Notes: generated by a model not told the origin, from the sequence alone. Counted from the first letter of the stretch, positions 19,576-29,627 are shown. The stretch: DNA of 64,000 nt from Thalassobium sp. (GCA_002733205.1 NVUW01000007.1:118030-182029); one strand, 5' to 3'. Translations and numbers: made by a program.

Positions 19576-20448
19576 ATGCGTTTAGTCGTCATCAGCGGCC
19601 GCTCAGGCTCTGGTAAATCCAGTGCCTTGCACGTGCTGGAAGACCTTGGCTTCTATTGCATCGATAACCTGCCGGTTGCATTGCTGCCGGCACTGGCCCG
19701 TCAGACCGAAATCGAAGAAAAGCTGGCCAAGGTTGCGGTCAGCGTCGACGCCCGCAACCTGCCCCACGCATTCGATAACATCCATGACGTTCTGCATCAG
19801 TTACCCAGTGCAGAATACCAGCTCGACGTGGTGTATCTCGACGCCAGCGAAGAAGTCCTGTTGCAGCGCTTCAGCTCCACCCGGCGTAAGCACCCACTAA
19901 CCAGTAAAAGCGTTTCCCTGGCCGAAGCCATCGATAAAGAGCGCCTGCTGCTGGAACCCATTGCCAACCTGGCCGACCTGACCCTGGATACCACCAACAT
20001 GTCGGTGCATGAGCTGCGCAGCCTGATCAAACTGCGGGTCGCAGATAAAACCAGCAACGATATCGCCATCCTGTTTGAATCCTTCGGTTTTAAACACGGC
20101 ATTCCGATCGACGCCGATTACGTCTTCGACGTGCGCAACCTGCCCAACCCCTACTGGGACCCGGCCCTGCGGGGATTCACCGGACGCGATCAGCAGATTA
20201 TCGACTTTCTCGGTAACGAGCCTCAGGTGCAGCACATGCAGCAGGATATCAGCGGCTTTATTCAGCGCTGGCTACCTGCGTTTGTCGATGCCAACCGCAG
20301 CTATATGACCATTGCCATCGGCTGTACCGGCGGCCAGCACCGTTCTGTTTACCTGTCCGAGCAACTTAAGGCAGAATTCTGTCATCATTACAGCAATGTT
20401 CAGGTTCGCCACCGCGAATTGGGCAGCGCCGACTCTCATCAGGATTGA
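19576..20448 (+). CDS. rapZ: RNase adapter protein / P-loop regulator RapZ
   Basis: The protein has 290 residues, with the P-loop GRSGSGKS at 8-15 and the C-terminal sensor domain GCTGGQHRSVYLSEQL. In enterobacteria RapZ binds the small RNA GlmZ and glucosamine-6-phosphate and guides RNase E; whether that sRNA circuit exists here is not shown. A strong GAGGAG precedes the ATG. It is followed by npr, whose ATG lies 6 bases after the rapZ stop. Confidence 0.95.
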   Translation: MRLVVISGRSGSGKSSALHVLEDLGFYCIDNLPVALLPALARQTEIEEKLAKVAVSVDARNLPHAFDNIHDVLHQLPSAEYQLDVVYLDASEEVLLQRFSSTRRKHPLTSKSVSLAEAIDKERLLLEPIANLADLTLDTTNMSVHELRSLIKLRVADKTSNDIAILFESFGFKHGIPIDADYVFDVRNLPNPYWDPALRGFTGRDQQIIDFLGNEPQVQHMQQDISGFIQRWLPAFVDANRSYMTIAIGCTGGQHRSVYLSEQLKAEFCHHYSNVQVRHRELGSADSHQD

Positions 20449-20453
20449 TACGG

Positions 20454-20723
20454 ATGACCAGCATAGAAATCACCATCATTAATAAGCTTGGCCTGCACGC
20501 CCGCGCTGCCGCCAAGCTGGTGTCTACGGCCACGGCCTACTCTTGTCAGGTTAAAGTCGGCTATCCTGACCGCATGGTCGATGGCAAGAGCATTATGGCG
20601 GTTATGATGCTGGCCGCCAGCAAGGGCACCAACATCCACATCCACGCCGAAGGTCAGGACGCTGAACATGCGCTGGCGGCATTGACGGATCTGATTAACC
20701 GTCGTTTTGACGAAGAAGAATAA
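20454..20723 (+). CDS. npr: Nitrogen PTS phosphocarrier NPr (HPr-like)
   Basis: The protein has 89 residues counted from the ATG at 20454; an upstream TTG at 20445 overlaps the end of rapZ and is less likely. The phosphorylated His is H15 in NKLGLHARAAAKLVS, and the second conserved segment is GKSIMAVMMLAASKGTNI. It carries phosphate from EI-Ntr (PtsP) to PtsN. It closes the conserved rpoN cluster. Confidence 0.95.
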   Translation: MTSIEITIINKLGLHARAAAKLVSTATAYSCQVKVGYPDRMVDGKSIMAVMMLAASKGTNIHIHAEGQDAEHALAALTDLINRRFDEEE

Positions 20724-20831
20724 CGCCGTAAAACAATCTTCTACGCGCAATTCTGCGAGTAGTTTCGTGGTATCAGAGGCCTAATCAGGCTAGAATCTGA
20801 GCATTCAACCATCCCCTGAACCGAGCGACGC

Positions 20832-22187
20832 ATGGCACAGCAGACCGAAAAGGCTAAAGCCAAGTTACACAGCCTGACCGCCGCGCTGGAAAGTGGTGCG
20901 CTGGCGCAGGTGCGTCGCATCCTGAATTCAGGCCTGGCTCCGGTTGATATCGCCCACCTGATCGAATCCTCTCCGCCCAAAGCCCGTAAACTGCTGTGGG
21001 AACTGGTCGACAAGGAACTCGAAGGCGAGGTCATGCAGAACCTCAGTGAAGAGCTGCAAAGCCACTTCCTGAGTGACATGAGTGCCGAAGAAGTTGTCGA
21101 TCTGACCGCTGACCTCGACACCGATGACGTGGCCGACATGCTGCAACAGCTGCCGGAACGCGTTACTCAGGAAGTTCTGGAGTCGATGGACCACCAGGAC
21201 CGTGCCCGCCTTGAGGCGGTTCTGGGCTATCCGGAGGACAGTGCCGGTGGTCTGATGAACACCGATACCGTGACCATCCGTCCGGACATCACCCTTGAAG
21301 TGGTGCTGCGCTACCTGCGCCGCCACAAATCCCTGCCAGCCATGACCGATAACCTGTTGGTGGTTAACCGTCAGAACGAATTTATCGGTACGCTGGCGAT
21401 CAGCAAACTGCTGGTCAGCGATCCGCAGCAAACCGTGCGTGAAGTCATGAGCACCGACGCGCGCGTCATTCAGGCAACCCAGCACGAAAGCGAAGTGGCC
21501 AAACTGTTCGAGCGCCACGATCTGGTATCGGCGCCGGTAGTCGATGCCGCCGGTATGCTGCTTGGCCGTATCACCATCGATGACGTGGTTGACGTTATCC
21601 GCGAAACCGCGGACCACTCGCTGATGAGTATGGCCGGTCTGGATGACGAAGAAGATACCTTCGCCCCGACGCTGAAAACCAGCCGCCGCCGGGCCGTCTG
21701 GCTGGGCATTAACCTGCTCACCGCACTGGCCGCTTCGGCGGTTATCGGCCTGTTTGATAAAACCATCGAGCAGGTGGTTGCGTTGGCGGTCTTAATGCCG
21801 ATTGTGGCCAGCATGGGCGGTATCGCCGGCAGCCAGGTGCTGACGCTGGTCATCCGCGGTCAGGCGCTGGGTCATCTCAGTGGCAGCAACTTCCGCTGGC
21901 TGTTTAACCGCGAGATCATGGTGGCCGCCATCAACGGCGTGCTCTGGGCGGTGGTGATCGCCCTGATTACCTATGCCTGGTTCCGCGATCCGGCCATTGC
22001 CATCATTATCGGCGCGGCCATTATCATTAATCTGATGGTGGCGGCGATGACCGGCGCCAGCCTGCCACTGCTGCTTAAAGCGCGCGGTATTGATCCCGCA
22101 TTGGCCGGCAGCGTTGTGCTGACCACCGTCACCGACGTGATCGGCTTTCTATCTTTCCTGGGGTTAGCTACCCTGTTCTATCTGTAA
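20832..22187 (+). CDS. mgtE: Magnesium transporter MgtE
   Basis: The protein has 451 residues: an acidic MgtE-N helical domain (about 38-138), two CBS domains (about 140-262) that act as Mg2+ sensors, a plug-helix region, and about five membrane helices (about 285-451). The pore segments MPIVASMGGIAGSQ and LAGSVVLTTVTDVIGF are well kept. It imports Mg2+ (and Co2+) across the inner membrane, gated by cytoplasmic Mg2+. It follows npr after 108 bases, where I see no riboswitch. Confidence 0.95.
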   Translation: MAQQTEKAKAKLHSLTAALESGALAQVRRILNSGLAPVDIAHLIESSPPKARKLLWELVDKELEGEVMQNLSEELQSHFLSDMSAEEVVDLTADLDTDDVADMLQQLPERVTQEVLESMDHQDRARLEAVLGYPEDSAGGLMNTDTVTIRPDITLEVVLRYLRRHKSLPAMTDNLLVVNRQNEFIGTLAISKLLVSDPQQTVREVMSTDARVIQATQHESEVAKLFERHDLVSAPVVDAAGMLLGRITIDDVVDVIRETADHSLMSMAGLDDEEDTFAPTLKTSRRRAVWLGINLLTALAASAVIGLFDKTIEQVVALAVLMPIVASMGGIAGSQVLTLVIRGQALGHLSGSNFRWLFNREIMVAAINGVLWAVVIALITYAWFRDPAIAIIIGAAIIINLMVAAMTGASLPLLLKARGIDPALAGSVVLTTVTDVIGFLSFLGLATLFYL

Positions 22188-22207
22188 CCTGCATTAAAGT
22201 ACCCCTG

Positions 22208-22720
22208 ATGAACGAATCTGATTACCCGGACGACGAAATCGAATACGTCAGTAAGTCCGAAATGAAACGCGAAGCACACCGCTGGCAGGAGCTCGGCAAA
22301 CGCCTGACCGAACTGAATGCCGCCAAATGGAAAGAGCTGCCAATCAGTGAAACCCTGTACAACGCGCTGGTTGAAAACGCCCGTCTGAAGCAGCACGAAG
22401 CCAAGCGTCGCCATATGCAATACATTGGCCGTCTGGTTGGCGATGAGAATATGGATGCAATCCAGGCCAAGCTGGATCTGTTCGATCCATCCAGCCAGGC
22501 TTATGGCCGTCGTATCCGCCAACAGGAAATGTGGCGTACCCGTCTGGTCAGCGATAACGATGGTTTGAATGCCTTTATTGAAGAGTTTCCGGCGGTTGAT
22601 CGCCAGCAGCTGCGCAATCTGGTGCGTAATGCACAGAAAGAAATGAGCAGTGAGCCACCGAAACCCGGTACCTCATATAAGAAGCTGTTCCAGTTTATTA
22701 AGGAACAGATGGCCGACTAA
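22208..22720 (+). CDS. darP: Ribosome-associated protein DarP (YjgA)
   Basis: The protein has 170 residues, highly charged and helical, of the DUF615 family: DEIEYVSKSEMKREAHRWQELG at the N-terminus (given here only to its key part KSEMKREAH) and AYGRRIRQQEMWRTRLV. The E. coli homologue associates with pre-50S particles and helps late 23S rRNA maturation. It is convergent with the nitrilase gene and its terminator lies inside that gene's last codons. In Pseudomonas tldD and pmbA flank this gene; both are absent here. Confidence 0.93.
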   Translation: MNESDYPDDEIEYVSKSEMKREAHRWQELGKRLTELNAAKWKELPISETLYNALVENARLKQHEAKRRHMQYIGRLVGDENMDAIQAKLDLFDPSSQAYGRRIRQQEMWRTRLVSDNDGLNAFIEEFPAVDRQQLRNLVRNAQKEMSSEPPKPGTSYKKLFQFIKEQMAD

Positions 22721-22731
22721 CTGCCATCCGA

Positions 22732-23529
22732 TCAGAAACGCCGGTGCTGAGTCACCGGCATTTTTTTACGGACATCCGCCAGCTGCTGCAAATCGATCTG
22801 CGCCAGCGCCACACCCATCTCTTCCTCAAGCTCGGTCAACACCGTCCCCCAGGGATCAATAATCTGCGAATGCCCGAACGTGCGTCGCTTGTCGTCATGC
22901 CAGCCACATTGATTGGCCGCCAGCACGTAACACTGGGTCTCAATCGCGCGGGCACGCAACAGCGTCTGCCAATGCGCTTCACCGGTGGTGTGAGTAAATG
23001 CCGCGGGAACAGAAATCAGTTCCGCGCCCTGATCGCGTAAACGCTGAAACAGGCCCGGAAAGCGCAGGTCGTAACAGATTACCAGCCCCAAACGGCCGGC
23101 CGGGGTATCCACCAGCACCACCTCATCACCGGGTGCAAAGCGTTCTGATTCACGGTAACTGCCGTGGGCATCGCCTACATCGACATCAAACAAATGAATC
23201 TTGTCGTAGCGCGCCACCTGATCGCCGTCATTGTTAAACACCAGACAAGCGGAGCGTACGCGCGGATCACCATCCGGGCAGGCCATCGGCACCGCCCCCG
23301 CCACCAACCAGAGTTTCAGCTCCCGTGCCCAACCGGCCAGACGCCGCACATACTGCGGATCAGCGGCGATGGCGTTGTATTGTTTGCCATCCAGCGTCAG
23401 AAACATTTCCGGCAGCAACGCCAGCACCGCACCCTGCGCCGCCGCTTGCTGCAACAGACCATACGCCTGCGCCAGATTGTGTTCTATCTGAGGCTGGCTG
23501 CTGAACTGAATAACGGCCACGGTTTTCAT
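22732..23529 (-). CDS. Nitrilase-family amidase (probable deaminated-glutathione amidase type)
   Basis: The protein has 265 residues with the catalytic triad E41 (LLPEMF), K110 (RYDKIHLFDVD) and C152 (VICYDLRFPGL). The sequence DLRFPGLFQRLRDQGAE and the KIHLFDVD segment place it in the Nit1/Nit2 branch, which hydrolyses amides such as deaminated glutathione (a metabolite-repair reaction). In Pseudomonas the same gene follows yhdP. It starts at the yhdP stop (TGATG overlap). The exact substrate is an inference. Confidence 0.9.
   Translation of the reverse strand: MKTVAVIQFSSQPQIEHNLAQAYGLLQQAAAQGAVLALLPEMFLTLDGKQYNAIAADPQYVRRLAGWARELKLWLVAGAVPMACPDGDPRVRSACLVFNNDGDQVARYDKIHLFDVDVGDAHGSYRESERFAPGDEVVLVDTPAGRLGLVICYDLRFPGLFQRLRDQGAELISVPAAFTHTTGEAHWQTLLRARAIETQCYVLAANQCGWHDDKRRTFGHSQIIDPWGTVLTELEEEMGVALAQIDLQQLADVRKKMPVTQHRRF
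22740..22767 (+). terminator. Rho-independent terminator of mgtE-darP, inside the nitrilase reading frame
   Basis: GCCGGTG-CTGAGT-CACCGGC (22740-22759) is followed by A and seven T (22761-22767). The whole structure lies within the last 12 codons of the convergent nitrilase gene (stop at 22732-22734). Confidence 0.85.
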
Positions 23530-26500
23530 CAGTCGTCATCGCCTCCGCCAAAGATGTAGAAAATACTCTTGAAGCGTTCCAGCAAGCTACGGCTTTTCTT
23601 ACCGTCGACCTTATCGTCAAAGGCCTGATTGATCTTCAGATCCGGTTTTTCCCAGGTCCCTTTCAGGTCGTAACTGGCGCTGGTAAAACGCGCCAATTCA
23701 TCGCCAATCAGTTTTTCGGTGACATAAATCGAGGCCGCCACCGGCGGAGCCAGACCGGCCAGCAAGGCGACCATCGGTAAGGTGCTGGATACCGGGAAGG
23801 TCACCGCCAGCTTCATGTCCAGCGTCTCGGTATTCAGGTTCGTGCTGCCTGAGGTCAGGAACTTACCGCCCGGCCCATCCATGCTCAAAGGCTCGGTCAG
23901 GGTCAGTAAGCCATTGTCGATTCTGGCCTTTCCTTTGAGCGTGTCGAAGGCCACCCCGGACTGATACAGGTCGGAGAAATCCAGTTTCAGGCGGCGCGCA
24001 ACCGAATTAAAGTTGAGCGCACCAAACGCTTTCAACGCACCGGCGCCTTCCGCAGCCATATTGCCATCCTTCACCCGCACACTGGCCAGACCATTGAGCG
24101 TCTGGCTGTTGTACGCCAGGGGCGATCCCTGCCAGCTCAGCTGCAGAGTTGAGCGCATGTCTTTGCCTTCAATCGCGGCCTCCTGACGGAAAGCTCGCTG
24201 TACCCGGCCGATGTCATTACTGCTGATCCGCAGCGTATCGAGACGGGTCTGATGCTGATCGTTTTGCTTCAGCCAGTACATATCACCGGTGAACACCATG
24301 CCTTTCATGTCGCTGTCATGCACGGTGACCTGCAGGCCTGAATCCTGCGGCCGGCTGCTGAGTTTCCAGCGCCCCAGATTGCGGTTACCGACGTAAAATT
24401 CACCCAACTCCATATCCATGGGCGGAAAGTCCGCCGGATTAATGGCCGCCAGCGGATCGGGCTTGAGTGCTTCAACGGTGATGTCATCAGGGCCCGTGCC
24501 AGCTTGCGAGTCATCCAGCTGCGCCAGACTGCCCGGCTCTTCTTCAGCCTGTGGCAGGTGAATATAATCCAGCGTCAGCTGAATCGGCTCATTGCCCGGC
24601 AGCATGCGGATTTTGCCTTTCACCAGCGTACTGTCGAGATCAAAATCCCACTCATCCCACTGCTGTGTCGCTTTGATATGGGTTGGCCCCATGGCCGTGC
24701 CCCAGGCATCAATACCGCCTAATGTCAGGTCGATACTGCGCAGTGGATTGTTACTGTGAGCGGTCGCAGGTGCGTTATGTGTGGCCGTTTTCCCCGCGCT
24801 TTCGGCCGCCAGCAATGCCGACAGATGTTGCCAGCTGTCCCACCAGTCGGCAGCGATGATGGATTCACTCAACTGGCCGCGTACCACCACGCCTTTATCA
24901 CTCGGCAGGAAAGGCTCAGAACCGCCGAGATACACCTGACCGCGATTCAGGCCTTCATCATCCAGAGCCAGTGCAGCGCGCAGCAGGTTGTCGTAATTGA
25001 GGTTAATACGGGTTTCTGTACCGGGCTCAATCCGCACCTGCACTGAGCGCGCCGCGGCATCGGCGGTTTTCCCCAGCGGATACGGCAGGTCAATGGCGGT
25101 ACCCTGCAGATCAGAATCCAGGTTAAACACCACGCCCTGTGAGCCAACCGTTAAACGCGCCTTGTAATCCAGCACACCACTGACCGGATCCAGCAGAAAC
25201 AGTGGCATCCATTCTTTAAAGCCGCGCCACTGAGCATCGCCTACCGCACTCAGCACCATATCAAAACCGCCGGGACGGCCGACGGATTCGATACCGGCAC
25301 TGAAATGGCCACCAAACAGATCGCCTTCGAGCCAGTCGGACAACATTCCGACCTGGCTGTTGTAACGCAGCCGGCCTTTAACATTCGCCAGCTCCAGATT
25401 CAGATCATCAAGACGCAGCTGGTTATCACTCAGCTCCAGCTCCAGTTTGACTTCCGGCTGCGCATCCTCGACTCCCAAAGGCATTTCCAGCAGCAGGTTG
25501 CTGTTCATTGGGCCACTGCCCTGCCAATGATCAAAGGCGTTATTGACCACTTCCTGCAAGGGTGTTTCGGTGAAATAACGCAAGCCTTCGCTGCTGTCGC
25601 CGCGCAAACGACCTGCGACCGACAACGCGGTATGGCCATCATGACCGGGACGCAGACGCACACGGCCAGAATGCGGCACCAGCTCACCACCCAGTGTCCG
25701 CCCCTGTTCCAGCCAGACGTCCAGCGCCGGTGCATCCATCATCAAACGGCCTTTGATGGCGGTCATGGCGGGCCAGTCAGGCATGTATTTCAACTCGGCA
25801 TCTTCCACTTCCAGATACAACTGAGTGGTCAGGCTGTTGTCCGGGTGATCCTCCTGCAGGCTGCCGTGCAGCAGAAAAGCCGCATCGCGGAAATCACCGC
25901 TGACGATCGACTGGTCAAGCCAGTCGCGTACGGCCGGATCAAGAATATCCGGCACCAGCTGCCCGCGCAGACTGGCGGGTGCCTGTGGCAGACCGAACAT
26001 CAGGCTCAGGGTGGGCTCGGTGGCGCTGTGACTGCGCGGCAGGTTAATCGCCAGCTCGCCACTGACAGGCCAGGCCGTTGGTGACCCCTGTTCAGAGTCA
26101 GCCTCTTGCAGCCCGGCCTTCAAACCGCGTAATTGCAACTGGTAAAAATCCGGCGTAATCGCCCAATAGAAGCGGGCTGACAGGTTCTGCAACGTCCATG
26201 GACGGTTATAGACATCCGCCAGATGCACGCCCAGATCATCCTGCTCTACCTGCAACAAACCGCCCTGAGGCTGCAGATGCAACGTACCACTGACATCGCT
26301 GAAACCGGGGATGCCGTGATAAGCCGCGCTGCTGGCGCTGACCACATCCGCCCGCACATCGACCTGCCAGGGCTCGCCCGGCAGCAGAGAAATACGCAGA
26401 TTGCGTGCTTCACCACGGCCATCGGTGCCTGCGACATACTCATCGAACGGCTCGGGCAGCAATTGATGATCAAGAATAAAGCGCCGCGCCGCGGCCACAT

Positions 26501-27569
26501 CGAGAACCGGCACACCGATCTGCCAGCCCTTCTGCTGCGGCAGGCTGATAGCACTCAGGCTCAGGCTGTCGATGGGCAGTGCCTGGTCAAAGCGCGGTAA
26601 CACACGCAGGTGCCAGTCATCGCCATTATGCTCACCACCGACTTTCAGACTGCCGCCGCTCAGCGCCAGCGGCTGACCGGCGGTATTCAGGGTAAATTCA
26701 GGGATATCGGCATCAATGTACAAGGCGTTCAGATCACCATCGCGAATGCTGAGCCAGGCTTCAGCGCCCGCGCTAAAACGCTCAATGCTCAGACCGCCGG
26801 GTAACTGATCGGGAATCCAGCGCGTCCACTCCTGATTATCAATGCGCAGGAACACTTCGCCGTTCTGCCGGTGCCAGGGCCAGAGATCGCCATCAACCGA
26901 GGCCATCAGTTTGATATTCGCCAACTGCTCACGGCCCCAGGCCAGGTTGCCGTCCAGCTCATGACTGTCGCCACGGTTACGCCATACCAGCCGGTCAATC
27001 TGCACATCTTCGCGCGTCATCTGTGGATCGAAACTGGTGATCTGCCAATCGGTAAAGATGATGGCCTGTTGCAGCTCCAGCCAGTTCAGCCAGAGCGGAT
27101 TACTGGAGGCGGCAATTTTCACCTGGTCGGCAGCCCCAGGCTGACGCTTAATACCACTCAGATCGACCAACCAGGAACGGCCAATCGACCAGTGCCGTTG
27201 ATCACGCTGGTAAAGGTCGGCGCGCACGCCCTGAATTTCGATGCGCTTGAACACCGGCAAGCGATAGAAAGCACTGGCACTGACATCCAGCTCGGCTTCC
27301 ATGCGCTCAATATGAATGCCGTCAGCCAGCAGTCCGATCTGCACATCCTGCATACGCACCAGCGGCGACAGCACATTCCAGTCACCCTGCAGCTGGCCAA
27401 TAGAGACCGGCTGACCCAGTTGCCGGGTCAGCTCGTGCTCAAGATCAATGCGGTAGGTTTCCACCAGCGGAATCAGTTGACGACCCAAACTGGTATACAG
27501 CGCCAGGGTCACCGCAGCGACCACCAGGGTTATCCAGATTTGTGTCCAGAACTCACGCAGCCAAATCAT
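23529..27569 (-). CDS. yhdP: AsmA-like YhdP-family inter-membrane lipid transport protein
   Basis: The protein has 1346 residues, with one N-terminal transmembrane helix (about 10-30) and a very long beta-rich periplasmic part ending in the AsmA_2-like region (about 1140-1320; PVSSTLPMVALLAGLAPP near the end). Length and order fit YhdP (E. coli 1266). It is thought to form a hydrophobic groove bridging inner and outer membranes and to move phospholipids outward with TamB and YdbH. It follows rng by 8 bases and overlaps the nitrilase start. A Lys/Arg-rich tail (VDGKKSRSLLERF) ends the protein. Confidence 0.93.
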   Translation of the reverse strand: MIWLREFWTQIWITLVVAAVTLALYTSLGRQLIPLVETYRIDLEHELTRQLGQPVSIGQLQGDWNVLSPLVRMQDVQIGLLADGIHIERMEAELDVSASAFYRLPVFKRIEIQGVRADLYQRDQRHWSIGRSWLVDLSGIKRQPGAADQVKIAASSNPLWLNWLELQQAIIFTDWQITSFDPQMTREDVQIDRLVWRNRGDSHELDGNLAWGREQLANIKLMASVDGDLWPWHRQNGEVFLRIDNQEWTRWIPDQLPGGLSIERFSAGAEAWLSIRDGDLNALYIDADIPEFTLNTAGQPLALSGGSLKVGGEHNGDDWHLRVLPRFDQALPIDSLSLSAISLPQQKGWQIGVPVLDVAAARRFILDHQLLPEPFDEYVAGTDGRGEARNLRISLLPGEPWQVDVRADVVSASSAAYHGIPGFSDVSGTLHLQPQGGLLQVEQDDLGVHLADVYNRPWTLQNLSARFYWAITPDFYQLQLRGLKAGLQEADSEQGSPTAWPVSGELAINLPRSHSATEPTLSLMFGLPQAPASLRGQLVPDILDPAVRDWLDQSIVSGDFRDAAFLLHGSLQEDHPDNSLTTQLYLEVEDAELKYMPDWPAMTAIKGRLMMDAPALDVWLEQGRTLGGELVPHSGRVRLRPGHDGHTALSVAGRLRGDSSEGLRYFTETPLQEVVNNAFDHWQGSGPMNSNLLLEMPLGVEDAQPEVKLELELSDNQLRLDDLNLELANVKGRLRYNSQVGMLSDWLEGDLFGGHFSAGIESVGRPGGFDMVLSAVGDAQWRGFKEWMPLFLLDPVSGVLDYKARLTVGSQGVVFNLDSDLQGTAIDLPYPLGKTADAAARSVQVRIEPGTETRINLNYDNLLRAALALDDEGLNRGQVYLGGSEPFLPSDKGVVVRGQLSESIIAADWWDSWQHLSALLAAESAGKTATHNAPATAHSNNPLRSIDLTLGGIDAWGTAMGPTHIKATQQWDEWDFDLDSTLVKGKIRMLPGNEPIQLTLDYIHLPQAEEEPGSLAQLDDSQAGTGPDDITVEALKPDPLAAINPADFPPMDMELGEFYVGNRNLGRWKLSSRPQDSGLQVTVHDSDMKGMVFTGDMYWLKQNDQHQTRLDTLRISSNDIGRVQRAFRQEAAIEGKDMRSTLQLSWQGSPLAYNSQTLNGLASVRVKDGNMAAEGAGALKAFGALNFNSVARRLKLDFSDLYQSGVAFDTLKGKARIDNGLLTLTEPLSMDGPGGKFLTSGSTNLNTETLDMKLAVTFPVSSTLPMVALLAGLAPPVAASIYVTEKLIGDELARFTSASYDLKGTWEKPDLKINQAFDDKVDGKKSRSLLERFKSIFYIFGGGDDD

Positions 27570-27577
27570 AACAATGC

Positions 27578-29029
27578 CTATTGCAGGACGATGTCGTAAT
27601 GATCCTGGGTATATAACGGCTCGACCTGCAGCTTAATGGCCTTACCGATAAATGCTTCCAGATCGGCCAGGCCGTTGCTGTCTTCATCCAACAAGCGGTC
27701 CACCACCTGCTGGCTGGCCAGCACAGAATAGGTTCCGGCCCCGTAGGCACGCTCTTCGCGCAGGATTTCGCGGAAGATTTCATAGCAGATGGTTTCGGCG
27801 GTTTTAACTGACCCGCGTCCGCCACAGCAGCGGCAGGGTTCCATTAACATTTGTTCAAGGCTTTCACGGGTACGCTTGCGCGTCATTTCAACCAGCCCCA
27901 GCTCGGATACGCCACTGATTTTGGTTTTGGCATGGTCTTTTTCCAGCACTTTTTCCAGCATACGCAGTACCTGGCGCTGATGCTCGGTTTCCACCATGTC
28001 GATAAAATCGAGAATGATGATGCCACCCAGATTACGCAGACGCAGCTGACGGCCAATGGCGGTCGCGGCTTCGAGATTGGTTTTAAAAATGGTTTCTTCG
28101 AGATTTCGTCGACCAACAAAACCGCCGGTATTCACGTCGATGGTGGTCATCGCTTCGGTTTGATCAATCACCAGATAGCCGCCGGATTTCAGCGGCACTT
28201 TGCGTTCCAGTGCGCGCTGGATTTCGTCTTCAACACTGTACAGTTCGAATAACGGACGCGGGCCGGGGTAGTAATCAATACGGTCGGCCACCTCCGGCAC
28301 ATACTGCTGCACAAACTGCTCGATTTTCTGGAAGGTCTCACGCGAGTCGATCAGGATTTTCGTCACTTCCGGGCGTGAGTAATCACGCAGCGTACGCAAC
28401 GATAAGGGCAGCTCGTCGTACACCAGACTCGGCGATTTATTATCTTTGATACGCTCTTCCAGCTTGCGCCATAAGCGACGCAGATAACGTGTATCGGACA
28501 GAATTTCGTCATCGCCCACGCCTTCAGCCGCGGTGCGCAGAATAAAGCCCGCTTCGCCGGTCAGACCTTCGGCTTCCATACAGTTATTGACCAACTGCTT
28601 CAGGCGCTCACGTTCACCGTCGTCATCAATGCGCTGCGATACACCAACATGACCAGCACCGGGCATGTACACCAGATAACGTGACGGTATGGCAAGCTGC
28701 GTGGTCAGACGGGCACCTTTGGTGCCAATCGGATCTTTGGTGACCTGCACCACCAGCGCCTGGCCTTCGTGCACCAGCTGGCTGATCGGGGCATTGCCAT
28801 CACCACTGCCAATTTCGGCAGCATGAATAAACGCGGCACGCTCCAGTCCGATGTCGACAAACGCGGCCTGCATTCCCGGCAGCACACGCACGACTTTGCC
28901 TTTATAAATATTGCCGACCAGGCCACGGTGATTGGTGCGTTCGAGGAAAATTTCCTGTACTACGCCGTTCTCGACCACCGCTACCCGCGTTTCCGTCGGG
29001 GTAACGTTCATCAGAATTTCTGCATTCAC
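27578..29029 (-). CDS. rng: Ribonuclease G
   Basis: The protein has 483 residues (E. coli 489). It has an S1-like RNA-binding domain (about 35-125), the RNase E/G catalytic core with metal-binding aspartates in MTTIDVNTGGFVG and IIILDFIDM, and a zinc-link type motif CRCCGGRG. It matures 16S rRNA 5-prime ends and degrades some mRNAs. The start is GTG at 29029 (MNAEILMNVTPTETRV), preceded by AAGGA about 9 bases upstream, which matches the family N-terminus. It is 4 bases after maf. Confidence 0.96.
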   Translation of the reverse strand: MNAEILMNVTPTETRVAVVENGVVQEIFLERTNHRGLVGNIYKGKVVRVLPGMQAAFVDIGLERAAFIHAAEIGSGDGNAPISQLVHEGQALVVQVTKDPIGTKGARLTTQLAIPSRYLVYMPGAGHVGVSQRIDDDGERERLKQLVNNCMEAEGLTGEAGFILRTAAEGVGDDEILSDTRYLRRLWRKLEERIKDNKSPSLVYDELPLSLRTLRDYSRPEVTKILIDSRETFQKIEQFVQQYVPEVADRIDYYPGPRPLFELYSVEDEIQRALERKVPLKSGGYLVIDQTEAMTTIDVNTGGFVGRRNLEETIFKTNLEAATAIGRQLRLRNLGGIIILDFIDMVETEHQRQVLRMLEKVLEKDHAKTKISGVSELGLVEMTRKRTRESLEQMLMEPCRCCGGRGSVKTAETICYEIFREILREERAYGAGTYSVLASQQVVDRLLDEDSNGLADLEAFIGKAIKLQVEPLYTQDHYDIVLQ

Positions 29030-29033
29030 AGGC

Positions 29034-29627
29034 TTAATCCTTGTCCCAGATGGGAATATTAAATTCTTGCAGCATGGCCGCTGTTTCCGTTAGCGGCAGA
29101 CCGACCACGTTGCTGTAACTGCCGTCAATGGCGTCCACCAGCACAGCGCCCAGCCCTTGTATTCCATAAGCTCCGGCTTTATCAGCGGGCTCGCCCGTGG
29201 CGACGTAGGCTGCAATCTGCGCCGCCGTTAACGCGGCAAAATGCACCTGGGTAATCACCGTTTGCTGCCGCTGCTGATCGTCCCGCACCAGAGCAACCGC
29301 CGTCATGACCTGATGGCGGCGGCCAGCCAGCGTGGCCAGTATGCGCCGGGCATCGGCATCGTTTTCCGGCTTGCCCAGAATTTCACCATCCAGCACCACC
29401 GTGGTGTCAGAACCCAGAACGACACAACCTGGATTATTTGCCGCTACCTTCTGCGCCTTGCCCAACGCCAGTCGCGCAACGTAAGCGGCCGGGGTTTCTG
29501 CGCTGAGCGGGGTTTCGTCGATATCGGCGACTTCAAGCCGGAACTTCACACCAATCTGCTGCAGCAACTCGCGCCGCCGTGGTGATGCAGATGCCAGAAT
29601 CAACTGACCACAATCATTCAGGCTCAT
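29034..29627 (-). CDS. maf: Maf-family nucleotide pyrophosphatase (dTTP/UTP type)
   Basis: The protein has 197 residues with the family N-terminus [36 protein letters not shown] and [13 protein letters not shown]. Maf proteins hydrolyse non-canonical or pyrimidine nucleoside triphosphates to the monophosphate. It matches YhdE by position between mreD and rng. Its ATG overlaps the mreD stop by 4 bases. Confidence 0.94.
   Translation of the reverse strand: MSLNDCGQLILASASPRRRELLQQIGVKFRLEVADIDETPLSAETPAAYVARLALGKAQKVAANNPGCVVLGSDTTVVLDGEILGKPENDADARRILATLAGRRHQVMTAVALVRDDQQRQQTVITQVHFAALTAAQIAAYVATGEPADKAGAYGIQGLGAVLVDAIDGSYSNVVGLPLTETAAMLQEFNIPIWDKD

Noticed and set aside
25305..26084. A 259-codon open frame on the plus strand inside yhdP
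   Set aside because: Antisense to a clear YhdP-family gene, with no ribosome site or recognisable domain.
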